NCBI GenBank assembly: GCA_963625685.1
Contig: CAVFTR010000017.1
Coordinates: 1 to 30,241 of the forward strand
Source of the DNA: F23-B02 sp963625685
GTDB lineage: Bacteria; Bacillota; Clostridia; Oscillospirales; Oscillospiraceae
Direction of reading: 5' to 3'
DNA length: 30,241 nucleotides
Of this stretch, positions 22,309-30,236 are shown one piece after another. The notes under the pieces were generated by a model, which saw only the letters and a list, made by a program, of their open reading frames with translations, ran no database searches and was not told the DNA's origin. Both the position numbers and the translations under genes were made by a program. Every line of letters starts with the position of its first letter. Positions within the stretch are counted from its first letter, which is position 1.

Positions 22309-23340
22309 ATGGAAGGTCTTGAAAAAGCGATAGAACAGATAAGAGAGAACATTCCGGCGCTCGATATGAGAGAGCACGAGAGCATGCGCGGGCACTGCTC
22401 GTTCAAGCTCGGCGGCGAGGTCCGCGCCTTTGCCGTGCCGCGCGACCTTTTCGAGATGTCGAGGGTCATGTTCTACCTGCACATGAACGGCGTTTCGCCG
22501 CTGACCCTGGGCAAGTGCACGAACGTCATCATCCCCGAGGAGGGGCTCGATATCATGGTCATCAGCACCGAGAGCCTGCGCAAGCTGCGCCCCGGCGAGA
22601 CGGAGAACACGATATACGCCGAGGCAGGCGTATCGCTTGCAAGGCTCGCGCAGTTTGCGCGCGATCAGGGCCTCTCGGGCCTTGAGTTTGCAGGCGGCAT
22701 CCCCGGCTCCGTGGGCGGCGGCATCCTGATGAACGCGGGCGCCTACGGCGGCGAGATGAAGGACGTCGTGGACTCGGTCGTCGTGTACTATATCCCGACG
22801 CAGACGCTCACCGAGGTCAGGGGCTGCGACTGCGGCTTCGAGTACCGCCGCAGCGGCTTTGAGAGGATAAACTGCGCCATCATGGGCGCGGTGTTCAGGC
22901 TCACGCCCGACGATCCCGAGGCTATCGGCGCGAGAATGAGGGAAATGAACGAAAAGCGCTCGTTGAGCCAGCCGCTGGATATGCCCTCGGCGGGAAGCGC
23001 CTTCAAGCGCCCCGCGGGCGGCTACGCGGCGGCGCTTATCGACCAGTGCGGCCTGAAGGGCTATACGGTCGGCGGCGCGCAGATAAGCACGAAGCACGCG
23101 GGCTTTGCGGTGAACACCGGCAGCGCTACCTACGACGACGTCGTGGAGCTTCTCGACCACGTGCGCCGCGAGGTCTACGATAAAACGCAGGTGACGCTCG
23201 AGCCGGAGATACGCATTTATCCCAAGGGCATGCTGCTCGTGGACGACTGGCGCGAGCAGAAGCAGACGATAATGGACGAAATGCTCGAGCAGGCAAAGCA
23301 GAAGTCCGCCGACGGGCAGAGCGGGGCTCAGCAGAGCTGA
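22309..23340 (+). CDS. murB: UDP-N-acetylenolpyruvoylglucosamine reductase
   Basis: A 343-residue FAD enzyme that reduces UDP-GlcNAc-enolpyruvate to UDP-MurNAc, the second committed step of peptidoglycan synthesis. FAD-binding blocks are GKCTNVIIPEEG and LEFAGGIPGSVGGGILMNAGAYGGEMKD. The catalytic serine block is PSAGSAFKRP, and the C-terminal acid lies in LEPEIRIYP. These fit the short (type II) MurB typical of Bacillota, but with a hydrophilic, Gln-rich tail of about 25 residues after the catalytic core (DEMLEQAKQKSADGQSGAQQ). AGGAGATATT precedes the start, 8 nt after hprK. Confidence 0.97.
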   Translation: MEGLEKAIEQIRENIPALDMREHESMRGHCSFKLGGEVRAFAVPRDLFEMSRVMFYLHMNGVSPLTLGKCTNVIIPEEGLDIMVISTESLRKLRPGETENTIYAEAGVSLARLAQFARDQGLSGLEFAGGIPGSVGGGILMNAGAYGGEMKDVVDSVVVYYIPTQTLTEVRGCDCGFEYRRSGFERINCAIMGAVFRLTPDDPEAIGARMREMNEKRSLSQPLDMPSAGSAFKRPAGGYAAALIDQCGLKGYTVGGAQISTKHAGFAVNTGSATYDDVVELLDHVRREVYDKTQVTLEPEIRIYPKGMLLVDDWREQKQTIMDEMLEQAKQKSADGQSGAQQS

Positions 23341-23352
23341 CGGAGAGACGAT

Positions 23353-24213
23353 ATGGAATTTCTTATAATAACCGGCATGTCCGGCGGCGGCAAGAGCCAG
23401 GCCGCGGACATCATAGAGGATCTGGACTACTACTGCGTGGACAACATGCCCGTCGCGCTCATCCCGAAGTTTGCGGAGCTGTGCGCCGCGACGAAGGGTC
23501 GCTATGAGAAGGTCGCGCTCGTGACCGATATCCGCGAGAAAAACGGGATAAAGGACATTTTCGGCGCGCTCGAGACTCTGCGCGAGATGGACTACGGCTA
23601 TAAGATCCTGTTCATGGAGGCAAAGCCCCCTGTCATCGTAAAGCGCTATAAGGAGTCGCGCCGTCCGCACCCGCTGGCGGCGAAGTCCGGCGGCTCGATA
23701 GAGGACGCGATACTCAGGGAATCCGAGCAGCTGCGCCCGATACGCGATATCGCCGATTATATCATCGACACCTCGCACCTGACCCTCGGCCAGCTGCACA
23801 ACGAGCTGTACACGTATTTTTCCGACTCCGCGGCGGGGCGGGCGATCATGGTGAACGTCATGTCCTTCGGCTTCAAATACGGCATGCCGCTCGACGCCGA
23901 CCTCGTGTTCGACGTGAGGTTCCTGCCCAACCCCTTTTACGTCGAGGAGCTCAAGCTTTCAAGCGGCCTGGACGCGCCGGTCAGGGACTATGTCTTCGGC
24001 TTCGAGCAGTCGAACATATTCATGGACAAGCTCACGGACATGATAGAATACCTGCTGCCGCTGTACATCGAGGAGGGCAAGTACAGCCTGACGATAGCCA
24101 TCGGCTGCACCGGCGGCCGGCACCGCAGCGTGGCCGTCGCCTCGGCGCTCGCGGGGCAGCTGAAATGCCTGGGCGTGCCGACGGTGAGCATAAACCGCGA
24201 TATCAACAGATAG
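23353..24213 (+). CDS. rapZ: RNase adapter/nucleotide-binding protein RapZ (YvcJ)
   Basis: A 286-residue P-loop protein of the RapZ/YvcJ family. Walker A GMSGGGKSQ is at residues 8-16, DNMP follows near 37-40, and the C-terminal domain carries GCTGGRHRSVAVA, the conserved nucleotide- or RNA-contacting region. In E. coli RapZ guides RNase E to a small RNA; in Bacillota YvcJ affects competence and cell-wall-linked physiology, so the exact role here is open. It lies 12 nt after murB and 1 nt before whiA. The gene order usually continues with yvcK, which is missing here. Confidence 0.95.
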   Translation: MEFLIITGMSGGGKSQAADIIEDLDYYCVDNMPVALIPKFAELCAATKGRYEKVALVTDIREKNGIKDIFGALETLREMDYGYKILFMEAKPPVIVKRYKESRRPHPLAAKSGGSIEDAILRESEQLRPIRDIADYIIDTSHLTLGQLHNELYTYFSDSAAGRAIMVNVMSFGFKYGMPLDADLVFDVRFLPNPFYVEELKLSSGLDAPVRDYVFGFEQSNIFMDKLTDMIEYLLPLYIEEGKYSLTIAIGCTGGRHRSVAVASALAGQLKCLGVPTVSINRDINR

Positions 24214-24214
24214 C

Positions 24215-25117
24215 ATGGAAAAGACCTTCGCGCAAAAAGTCAAAGCAGAGCTGTGTCAGCCTCGGGTCGAGCGCAAATGCTGCGCCGTCGCCGAGGCCTA
24301 CGGCGTTCTGCTGTACGCGCACAGCTTCTCGTCGAGGGAGATACGCATAACGACGGCAAGCGACGAGCTCGCCTCGCGCCTGCCGCATCTCATGCGCCGC
24401 GCCTTCGGCGTCGGCTTCGACGAGCCGGAAAACGCCGGAGGCGTGAAGCACTCGTTCCGCATAAGGGACGAGGCGAAGCTGCGCGCCGTGTTCGACGTTG
24501 TCGGAAACGACCCCAACAGCCCCTCGCTGCACATAAACTTCGGCGTTATCGAGGAGCCCTGCTGCAAGGCCTCGTTCATACGCGGCGCCTTTCTGGCCGG
24601 AGGCTCGGTCACGGACCCGGCAAAGCGCTATCACCTCGAGCTTGCCACGACGCACTACAGCGTCAGCCGCGAGACCTATTCGGTGCTGCTGGAGATGGGC
24701 TTTTCGCCCAAGGAGGCGCAGCGCAAGGGCGACTATCTTCTCTATTTCAAAAAAAGCGAGCATATCGAGGACCTGCTCACGACCGTGGGCGCGTCGGGCG
24801 CCGCGATGGAGCTCATGTCCGCCAAGATAGAAAAGGACATGAAAAACAGCGTAAACCGCAAGGTCAACTGCGATTCGGCCAACGCCGACAAGGTCGTCGA
24901 GGCCGCGGCAAGGCAGATGGAGGCCATACGGCGCATAGACAGGCTCTACGGGCTCGACTCTCTGCCCGACAAGCTCCAGCAGGCGGCGCTGCTGCGCTAC
25001 GCAAACCCCGGGGCGAGCCTTGCAGACCTTGCGCTCCTCTCGTATCCGCCGGTATCGAAAAGCTGCCTGAGCCACAGGCTCAGAAAGCTTCTGAGCTATA
25101 CGCCCGAGGAGGAATGA
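24215..25117 (+). CDS. whiA: WhiA, sporulation/cell-division regulator
   Basis: A 300-residue WhiA. The N-terminal half has a degenerate LAGLIDADG homing-endonuclease-like fold (block RGAFLAGGSVTDPAKRYHLE, about 125-150), and the C-terminal third has a helix-turn-helix (about 215-300; NSVNRKVNCDSANADKVVEAA, later LSYPPVSKSCLSHRLRKL). WhiA controls sporulation in Streptomyces and affects cell division and chromosome segregation in Bacillus. It starts 1 nt after the rapZ stop with no strong ribosome-binding site, which points to translational coupling. Confidence 0.96.
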   Translation: MEKTFAQKVKAELCQPRVERKCCAVAEAYGVLLYAHSFSSREIRITTASDELASRLPHLMRRAFGVGFDEPENAGGVKHSFRIRDEAKLRAVFDVVGNDPNSPSLHINFGVIEEPCCKASFIRGAFLAGGSVTDPAKRYHLELATTHYSVSRETYSVLLEMGFSPKEAQRKGDYLLYFKKSEHIEDLLTTVGASGAAMELMSAKIEKDMKNSVNRKVNCDSANADKVVEAAARQMEAIRRIDRLYGLDSLPDKLQQAALLRYANPGASLADLALLSYPPVSKSCLSHRLRKLLSYTPEEE

Positions 25118-25121
25118 GGAC

Positions 25122-28100
25122 ATGAGCTTTGTTCATCTGCATGTTCATACCGAGTATTCGCTGCTCGACGGCGCCTGCCGCATCGAGCCGCTCATCGCGC
25201 GCGCAAAGGAGCTCGGCCAGAGCGCGCTTGCCATCACCGACCACGGCGTAATGTACGGCGCGGTCGCTTTTTATAAGGCCTGCCGCGCGGCGGGGATAAA
25301 GCCCGTCATCGGCTGCGAGGTCTACGTCGCGCCGCGCACGCGCTTTGACCGCGAGCACGGCATAGATTCCGAGTACACGCACCTTATCCTGCTGTGCAGG
25401 AACGAGGAGGGCTACAGAAACCTCTGCCGCCTCGTGTCCATGGCCTTCACCGAGGGCTTTTACGGCAAGCCGCGCATCGACTGGGAGCTGCTGCACGGGC
25501 ACGCCGGAGGGCTCATCTGTCTTTCCGGCTGCGTCGCGGGCGCGATACCGCGCATGATAAACGCCGGAGACTACGAGGGCGCGAGGAAAAAGGCCCTCGA
25601 GCTGCGCGAGCTCTTCGGCGCGGACGGCTTTTATCTCGAGATACAGGACCACGGCCTTGAACAGGAAAAGAGCGCCGCCGAGGGGATACTGCGCATCCAC
25701 CGCGAGACGGGGATACCTCTGGCGCTGACAAACGACGCGCACTATATCGAAAGGTCCGACGCCTATTATCAGGACGTCCTCATGTGCGTGCAGATGCAGA
25801 AGACGATATCCGACCCCTCGCGCATGAGCTTCGAGACGAAGGAGTTCTACCTCAAGTCCGAGGCCGAGATGCGCGCGCTGTTCCCCGAATATCCCGACGC
25901 TGCCGACAACACGGCGAGGATCGCCGAAATGTGCGGCTACGACTTTGAATTCGGAAAATACAAGCTGCCGCGCTTCAAGCTCCCCGAGGGGGAGACCGAC
26001 AGCTTTGAATATCTGCAAAGGCTCTGCTCCGAGGGCCTGCGCCGCCGCTATCCGAACGACGACGGCACGGTAAGAAGGCAGCTCGACTACGAGCTGCGGA
26101 TGATAAGGCAGATGGGCTTTGTCGACTATTTCCTCATCGTCTCCGACTTCATCGCCTACGCCAAGGGGCAGAAGATACCCGTCGGCCCGGGGCGCGGCTC
26201 GGCGGCGGGCAGCGTCGTTTCCTACACGCTGAACATAACCGACGTCGACCCCATAAAATACAGCCTTTACTTCGAGCGCTTTTTAAACCCCGAGCGCGTC
26301 AGCATGCCGGATATCGACATCGACTTCTGCGTCAACCGCCGCGGCGAGGTCATCGACTACGTAAACCGCAAGTACGGCCACGACCACGTCGCGCAGATAG
26401 TCACCTTCGGCACGATGGCGGCCCGCGCCGCCGTGCGCGACGTGGCAAGGGTCCTGGATATCGGCTACGGCGAGGCCGACGCCGTCGCCAAGGCCATACC
26501 GACGGGGCCGAACATGACCATAAAGGAGGCAAAGCGCGTCTCAAAGCCCCTGCGCGACATGTACGAGGGCGACGAGACGCTGCACAGGCTCATCGACGTG
26601 GCCGAGGCGCTCGAGGGCATGCCGCGCCACGCGAGCATGCACGCGGCGGGCGTCGTGATAACCGACAGGCCCGTGTACGAGTACGTGCCCCTGTCGAAAA
26701 ACGACGAATCGGTCGTCACGCAGTATCAGATGACCACGCTCGAGGAGCTGGGGCTTCTGAAAATGGACTTTCTCGGCCTGCGCAACCTCACTGTCCTGGA
26801 GGACGCGGCGAAGATGGTGCGGCGCACCGAGCCCGATTTTGCGGTCGAGACGATACCCGACGGCGACGCGGAGGTGTTCAGGATGCTCTCCGAGGGCCGC
26901 ACGAGCGGCGTGTTCCAGCTCGAAAGCAGCGGCATGACAAGCGTGTGCACCGGCCTTAAGCCAAAGAGCATCGAGGATATCACCGCCGTCATAGCCCTCT
27001 ACCGCCCCGGCCCGATGGACAGCATACCGCGCTTTATCGAGTGCTCGGCGCATCCCGAGAGGATACGCTACAAGCACGAGCTTCTCCGCCCGATACTCGA
27101 GGTCACCTACGGCTGCATCGTCTATCAGGAGCAGGTCATTGAGATATTCCGCCGCCTCGCGGGCTTTTCGCTCGGGCAGGCGGATATGATACGCCGCGCC
27201 ATGAGCAAGAAAAAGCACAAGGTCATCGACGCCGAGCGCGTGGCCTTCGTCCACGGCGACGAGAGCCGCGGCATCGACGGCGCCGTAAAGCGCGGCATAC
27301 CCGAGGCGACGGCAAACAGCATCTACGACGAGATACTCGACTTCGCCTCCTACGCCTTCAACAAGGCGCACGCGGTGAGCTACGCCATCGTGTCCTACCG
27401 CACGGCATATATGAAGCGGCACTATCCGCGCCAGTACATGGCCGCGCTCCTGTCCTCGGTGCTCGACAACAGCACCAAGGTCGCCGCCTACATCGCCGAG
27501 TGCCGCGACATGGGCATAAGTCTCCTGCCGCCGGACGTGAACGAGTCCTTCGCCGACTTCTCCGTCAGCGGCGGGGATATACGCTTCGGCCTCGTCGCGA
27601 TAAAGAGCATCGGCCGCGGCTTCATAAACGAGCTGATCGCCCGCCGCGAGGAGGACGGGCCCTTCCGCAGCCTCGAGGATTTCTGCCGGCGCATGGCCGG
27701 AAAGGAGCTCAACCGCCGCGCGGTGGAGAATCTCATCCGCGCCGGAGCCTTCGACAGCATGGGCTATACGCGCAAGGCGCTGCTGCGCGTCGCGGGCGTC
27801 ATGATCGACGGCATACAGCAGGAGAGCCGCAGCAACGTCGAGGGGCAGCTCAATCTCTTCGGCGAGCCCGACTTCGAGGAGGCCGGCGCGATCGCGATAA
27901 GGATCCCCGAGCTCGAGGAGTACACGAGAGCGGAGCTCCTCGCGATGGAAAAGGAGACCGCCGGCCTGTACCTGAGCGGCCACCCGATGGACGAGTACCG
28001 CGAGGCCGTGCGCCGCGCGGGCATAGCTCCGATAGCCGCCATTCTCGCCGACGCCGCATCCGAGAGCTCTCACAGGCGCTATCCCGACGGCACGGTCGTC

Positions 28101-28595
28101 ACCGTCGCCGGGGTCGTGCAGTCGAGCCGCACGCGCACGACGAAGTCGAATACGCTCATGAGCTATATCGAGCTCGAGGACGACAGCGGCGCGATGGAGC
28201 TCATCGCCTTCCAGCGCGCGCTCGACAGCGGCAGCGCGTATGTAAAGGACAACGCCCTGATAATCGTGCGCGGACGCATCTCCCTGCGCGACGAGAAGGA
28301 GCCGCAGCTCATGGCGGACTCCATCCGGCCCATCACGGATATAGGCAGGCTCAGGCCCGACAGCGCTCCCGCGGGCGCCGACTCAAGGCTCTGGGTCAGG
28401 CTCCCGGACGGGGACGACCCGCGGCTCGGACGCATCGAGCTCATCCTGAGCATGTTCCCCGGCCAGCAGCAGCTCATCATCTACCTCGAGCGCGAAAAGC
28501 GGCGCATCGGCGCGAAATGCCTTATCCACCCCTCCCTCGTTGCCGAGCTCAAGGAGCTCTGCGGCGACTCCAACGTTTTTCTGGAGGCGAATTAA
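25122..28595 (+). CDS. dnaE: DNA polymerase III alpha subunit
   Basis: A 1157-residue DnaE-type replicative polymerase subunit. The N-terminal PHP domain (about 1-210) starts HLHVHTEYSLLDGA and includes the metal-ligand blocks ITDHGVMYG and LTNDAHYIE. The palm domain carries the catalytic aspartates in PDIDIDF (Asp397, Asp399, with Asp401 next) and KMDFLGLRN (Asp549). The finger region, a helix-hairpin-helix, and an OB fold near residue 990 (VTVAGVVQSSRTRT) follow. In Bacillota, DnaE extends primers beside PolC. The start has GAGGAATGAGGAC upstream, 4 nt after whiA. It is the last gene of the operon; no hairpin with a T-run follows before a family C repeat. Confidence 0.97.
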   Translation: MSFVHLHVHTEYSLLDGACRIEPLIARAKELGQSALAITDHGVMYGAVAFYKACRAAGIKPVIGCEVYVAPRTRFDREHGIDSEYTHLILLCRNEEGYRNLCRLVSMAFTEGFYGKPRIDWELLHGHAGGLICLSGCVAGAIPRMINAGDYEGARKKALELRELFGADGFYLEIQDHGLEQEKSAAEGILRIHRETGIPLALTNDAHYIERSDAYYQDVLMCVQMQKTISDPSRMSFETKEFYLKSEAEMRALFPEYPDAADNTARIAEMCGYDFEFGKYKLPRFKLPEGETDSFEYLQRLCSEGLRRRYPNDDGTVRRQLDYELRMIRQMGFVDYFLIVSDFIAYAKGQKIPVGPGRGSAAGSVVSYTLNITDVDPIKYSLYFERFLNPERVSMPDIDIDFCVNRRGEVIDYVNRKYGHDHVAQIVTFGTMAARAAVRDVARVLDIGYGEADAVAKAIPTGPNMTIKEAKRVSKPLRDMYEGDETLHRLIDVAEALEGMPRHASMHAAGVVITDRPVYEYVPLSKNDESVVTQYQMTTLEELGLLKMDFLGLRNLTVLEDAAKMVRRTEPDFAVETIPDGDAEVFRMLSEGRTSGVFQLESSGMTSVCTGLKPKSIEDITAVIALYRPGPMDSIPRFIECSAHPERIRYKHELLRPILEVTYGCIVYQEQVIEIFRRLAGFSLGQADMIRRAMSKKKHKVIDAERVAFVHGDESRGIDGAVKRGIPEATANSIYDEILDFASYAFNKAHAVSYAIVSYRTAYMKRHYPRQYMAALLSSVLDNSTKVAAYIAECRDMGISLLPPDVNESFADFSVSGGDIRFGLVAIKSIGRGFINELIARREEDGPFRSLEDFCRRMAGKELNRRAVENLIRAGAFDSMGYTRKALLRVAGVMIDGIQQESRSNVEGQLNLFGEPDFEEAGAIAIRIPELEEYTRAELLAMEKETAGLYLSGHPMDEYREAVRRAGIAPIAAILADAASESSHRRYPDGTVVTVAGVVQSSRTRTTKSNTLMSYIELEDDSGAMELIAFQRALDSGSAYVKDNALIIVRGRISLRDEKEPQLMADSIRPITDIGRLRPDSAPAGADSRLWVRLPDGDDPRLGRIELILSMFPGQQQLIIYLEREKRRIGAKCLIHPSLVAELKELCGDSNVFLEAN

Positions 28596-28597
28596 AA

Positions 28598-28652
28598 TTG
28601 TACTTATACATATATTGCCGCCGCCCGGTGTCGGGGCAATGGAGGAAACCGT
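28598..28652 (+). repeat. Family C repeat, copy C1
   Basis: TTGTACTTATACATATATTG, then a GC-rich spacer (CCGCCCGGTGTCGGGGC), then AATGGAGGAAACCGT. It begins 3 nt after the dnaE stop. The first part is near-palindromic (TGTAC...GTACA-like). Confidence 0.7.
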
Positions 28653-28699
28653 TACGTTTCGCACCCCGTGAGTACGGCGCAGAGTTGTCGGGCGCGAAT

Positions 28700-28748
28700 G
28701 CCTTCCCCTTGAGGGGAAGGTGTCGGCCATCGGCCGACGGATGAGGTG
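28700..28748 (+). repeat. Family A repeat, copy A7 (TTGA type)
   Basis: CCTTCCCC-TTGA-GGGGAAGG, then GTCGGCC-ATC-GGCCGAC and GGATGAGGTG. The second stem is one base pair longer than in A2. Confidence 0.85.
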
Positions 28749-28819
28749 TCTTCAAATCGCGGCATAAGCCGCAACAGCATTGTAACCCGTTCTGTATGTA
28801 ACGGTTTCCGCCGCACCCT

Positions 28820-28885
28820 CCGGTCGGGCCACCGCAGCAACTGCTTGCTTTGACTTCATGCGAGCTGCCCGCCACGGCGAGTGGC
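28820..28885 (+). repeat. Family B repeat, copy B2
   Basis: Starts CCGGTCGGGCCACCGC, continues CAACTGCTTGCTTTGACTTC and ends CCCGCCACGGCGAGTGGC. The following TTATCTTGCC and nearby GACGGTTTTTGACGC recur after and before copy B4, showing that the repeated unit is longer than the core. A half copy of the start lies at 28929-28943. The 28653-29346 gap contains only repeats. Confidence 0.8.
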
Positions 28886-29002
28886 TTATCTTGCCTGTTC
28901 CGTCTGTGACGGTTTTTGACGCGCCCTCCGGTCGGGCCACCGGCAAAAACCGTATCGGCACAATGCTGATGCGCCGCCCAAAAAGCGCCGCCAAAAAAGC
29001 AA

Positions 29003-29058
29003 CCCCACCGAGTCGGAAACGAAGTGTCCGACCCACCTCCCCTTACACAGGGGAGGCA
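29003..29058 (-). repeat. Family A repeat, copy A8 (GTGTA type, inverted)
   Basis: Read on the minus strand: CCTCCCC-TGTGTA-AGGGGAGG, then GTCGGACAC-TTCG-TTTCCGAC. The second stem is longer and has a mismatch, making this the most divergent copy. Confidence 0.75.
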
Positions 29059-29087
29059 ATCGCACCCGACAACTCTGACGCACCCCC

Positions 29088-29142
29088 TTGGCTCCCCTGT
29101 GTAAGGGGAGCTGTCAGCCGTAAGGCTGACTGAGGGGTTGCC
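29088..29142 (+). repeat. Family A repeat, copy A9 (GTGTA type), with family D tail
   Basis: GGCTCCCC-TGTGTA-AGGGGAGC, then GTCAGCC-GTAA-GGCTGAC and TGAGGGGTTGCC. It continues to 29173 with CTGTGCACTGTTGTTGTGCC (family D), a tail shared with the copy at 30087. Confidence 0.85.
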
Positions 29143-29241
29143 TGTGCACTGTTGTTGTGCCGATTTGGTGCAAAAGCTTCGTCTGTTCCCCCGTAGGGGA
29201 CTTATCTTGCCCGTTCCGTTCGCGACGGTTTTTGACGCACC

Positions 29242-29307
29242 CTCCGGTCGGGCTGCCGCAGCAACTGCTTGCTTTGACTTCATGCGAGCTGCCCGCCACG
29301 GCGAGTG
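29242..29307 (+). repeat. Family B repeat, copy B4
   Basis: Nearly identical to B2 from CCGGTCGGGC through GCGAGTGGC, including the flanks GACGGTTTTTGACGC before and TTATCTTGCC after. Confidence 0.82.
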
Positions 29308-29346
29308 GCTTATCTTGCCCGTTCCGCTCCAACCAAACACAGCACG

Positions 29347-29385
29347 AAAAAAAGACAGCCCGGACTAAGCTCCGGGCTGTCTTTT
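29347..29385 (-). terminator. Rho-independent terminator of the folT-like gene
   Basis: A perfect stem of at least 14 bp (29351-29364 with 29371-29384, AAAGACAGCCCGGA) with a 6-nt loop and a minus-strand T-run, 8 nt after the stop codon. Confidence 0.92.
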
Positions 29386-29392
29386 CTGTATT

Positions 29393-29893
29393 TCAGTCCG
29401 CGATGGCGTACAGCGTGTCCGAGCGCGTGAGGGCGTACAGCACGAGCGTCTGCACGGCGAGCATGACGCCGAACTGCCCCAGGCGCGTCACGAACAGCGG
29501 GCCGAGCGGCGGGCCGAACACCAGCGATATCATCAGGGTGTTGAGCAGCAGCGTGACTACAAGGCAGTTTGCCAGCGCCGTCAGGAAGCAGCCGCCCAGC
29601 CCCGGGCGCTTTTTGTACAGCGCCGCGCCGAGTATGGCGCCGCCGATGGCCGCCGTGACGGTGAAGCCGGGGAAATACGCCCCCGTCGGGAACAGCAGCG
29701 CGCCGGTAAGGTCGCCCAGAGCCGCGCACAGCGCCGCCCAGCCCGCGCCGTACAGCATGCCGCAGACCATCACCGCCGCAAAGCCGACGCCGAGCTTCAT
29801 AAGCGGCGTGTTCAGCGCCAGCACGCGCGTGAATATTACGTCAAACGCGATCAGTATCGCGCATATTGCGATTTTTTTCGTAGTTATCTTCAT
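29393..29893 (-). CDS. folT: Folate-family ECF transporter S component
   Basis: A 166-residue, six-helix membrane protein of the ECF S-component type, which captures a vitamin outside the cell and hands it to the shared EcfAAT energising module (not in this window). The block GDLTGALLFPTGAYFPGFT (about 60-78), the N-terminal MKITTKKIAICAILIAF with its Ala-rich first helix, and the PLMKLGVGFAAVMVCGMLYG stretch fit the folate (FolT) subgroup. No Shine-Dalgarno sequence is visible before the ATG (upstream GCTGTTAAAAA), and I could not recognise a tetrahydrofolate riboswitch in the leader. It is a single gene with a strong terminator, surrounded by repeats. Substrate is likely folate but rests on recognition of sequence style. 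Confidence 0.85.
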   Translation of the reverse strand: MKITTKKIAICAILIAFDVIFTRVLALNTPLMKLGVGFAAVMVCGMLYGAGWAALCAALGDLTGALLFPTGAYFPGFTVTAAIGGAILGAALYKKRPGLGGCFLTALANCLVVTLLLNTLMISLVFGPPLGPLFVTRLGQFGVMLAVQTLVLYALTRSDTLYAIAD

Positions 29894-29914
29894 TTTTTAA
29901 CAGCGCTTTTAGTC

Positions 29915-29968
29915 TGTACTTATACGTTTATTGCGGGTGCACGGTGTCGAAGCAATGGAGGAAACCGT
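29915..29968 (+). repeat. Family C repeat, copy C2
   Basis: TGTACTTATACGTTTATTGC, then CGGTGTCGAAGC, AATGGAGGAAACCGT. It lies just upstream of folT on the opposite strand and would be part of its 5' leader or promoter region. Confidence 0.7.
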
Positions 29969-30006
29969 GAAGCTGCCGCACTACGGGGGTGCTGCGTCGG
30001 CACTTT

Positions 30007-30071
30007 CCGGTCGGGCTGACGCAATGACCGCTTGCATAATTTGCATGCGAGCCGCCCGCACGGCGAGTGGC
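30007..30071 (+). repeat. Family B repeat, copy B5
   Basis: CCGGTCGGGCTGACGCAATG, then CGCTTGCATAATTTGCATGC and CGGCGAGTGG. It is closest to B1 (the TGACGCAATGAC variant) and, like B1, is followed directly by a family A copy. Confidence 0.78.
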
Positions 30072-30086
30072 CGCCGCGGCGAGCGG

Positions 30087-30139
30087 CTTGGCTCCCCTGT
30101 GTAAGGGGAGCTGCCGACGAAGTCGGCTGAGGGGTTGCC
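30087..30139 (+). repeat. Family A repeat, copy A10 (GTGTA type), with family D tail
   Basis: GGCTCCCC-TGTGTA-AGGGGAGC, then GCCGAC-GAA-GTCGGC and TGAGGGGTTGCC, then CTGTGCACTGTTGTTGTGCC through 30172, as after A9. Confidence 0.83.
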
Positions 30140-30188
30140 TGTGCACTGTTGTTGTGCCGATTTGGTGCAAAAATTCAGTCTGCACCTT

Positions 30189-30236
30189 GCCTTCCCCTTG
30201 AGGGGAAGGTGTCGGCGTAGCCGACGGATGAGGTGT
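30189..30236 (+). repeat. Family A repeat, copy A11 (TTGA type)
   Basis: CCTTCCCC-TTGA-GGGGAAGG, GTCGGC-GTA-GCCGAC, GGATGAGGTG. The window ends 5 bp later. Confidence 0.85.

Noticed and set aside
22273..23799. Open frame of 508 codons on the minus strand, and a similar one at 26541-28073
   Set aside because: Both are antisense to confident genes (murB/rapZ and dnaE) and have biased, motif-free products.
28549..29340. Open frame of 263 codons on the minus strand through the repeat cluster, and shorter ones at 126-320, 20544-20942 and 29928-30185
   Set aside because: They are translations of repeat families A and B (recurring strings such as LPLKGKA, SSPYTGEP), not genes.
29894..30090. Tetrahydrofolate riboswitch upstream of folT
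   Set aside because: I could not find the conserved core pattern, and the region is occupied by repeats.
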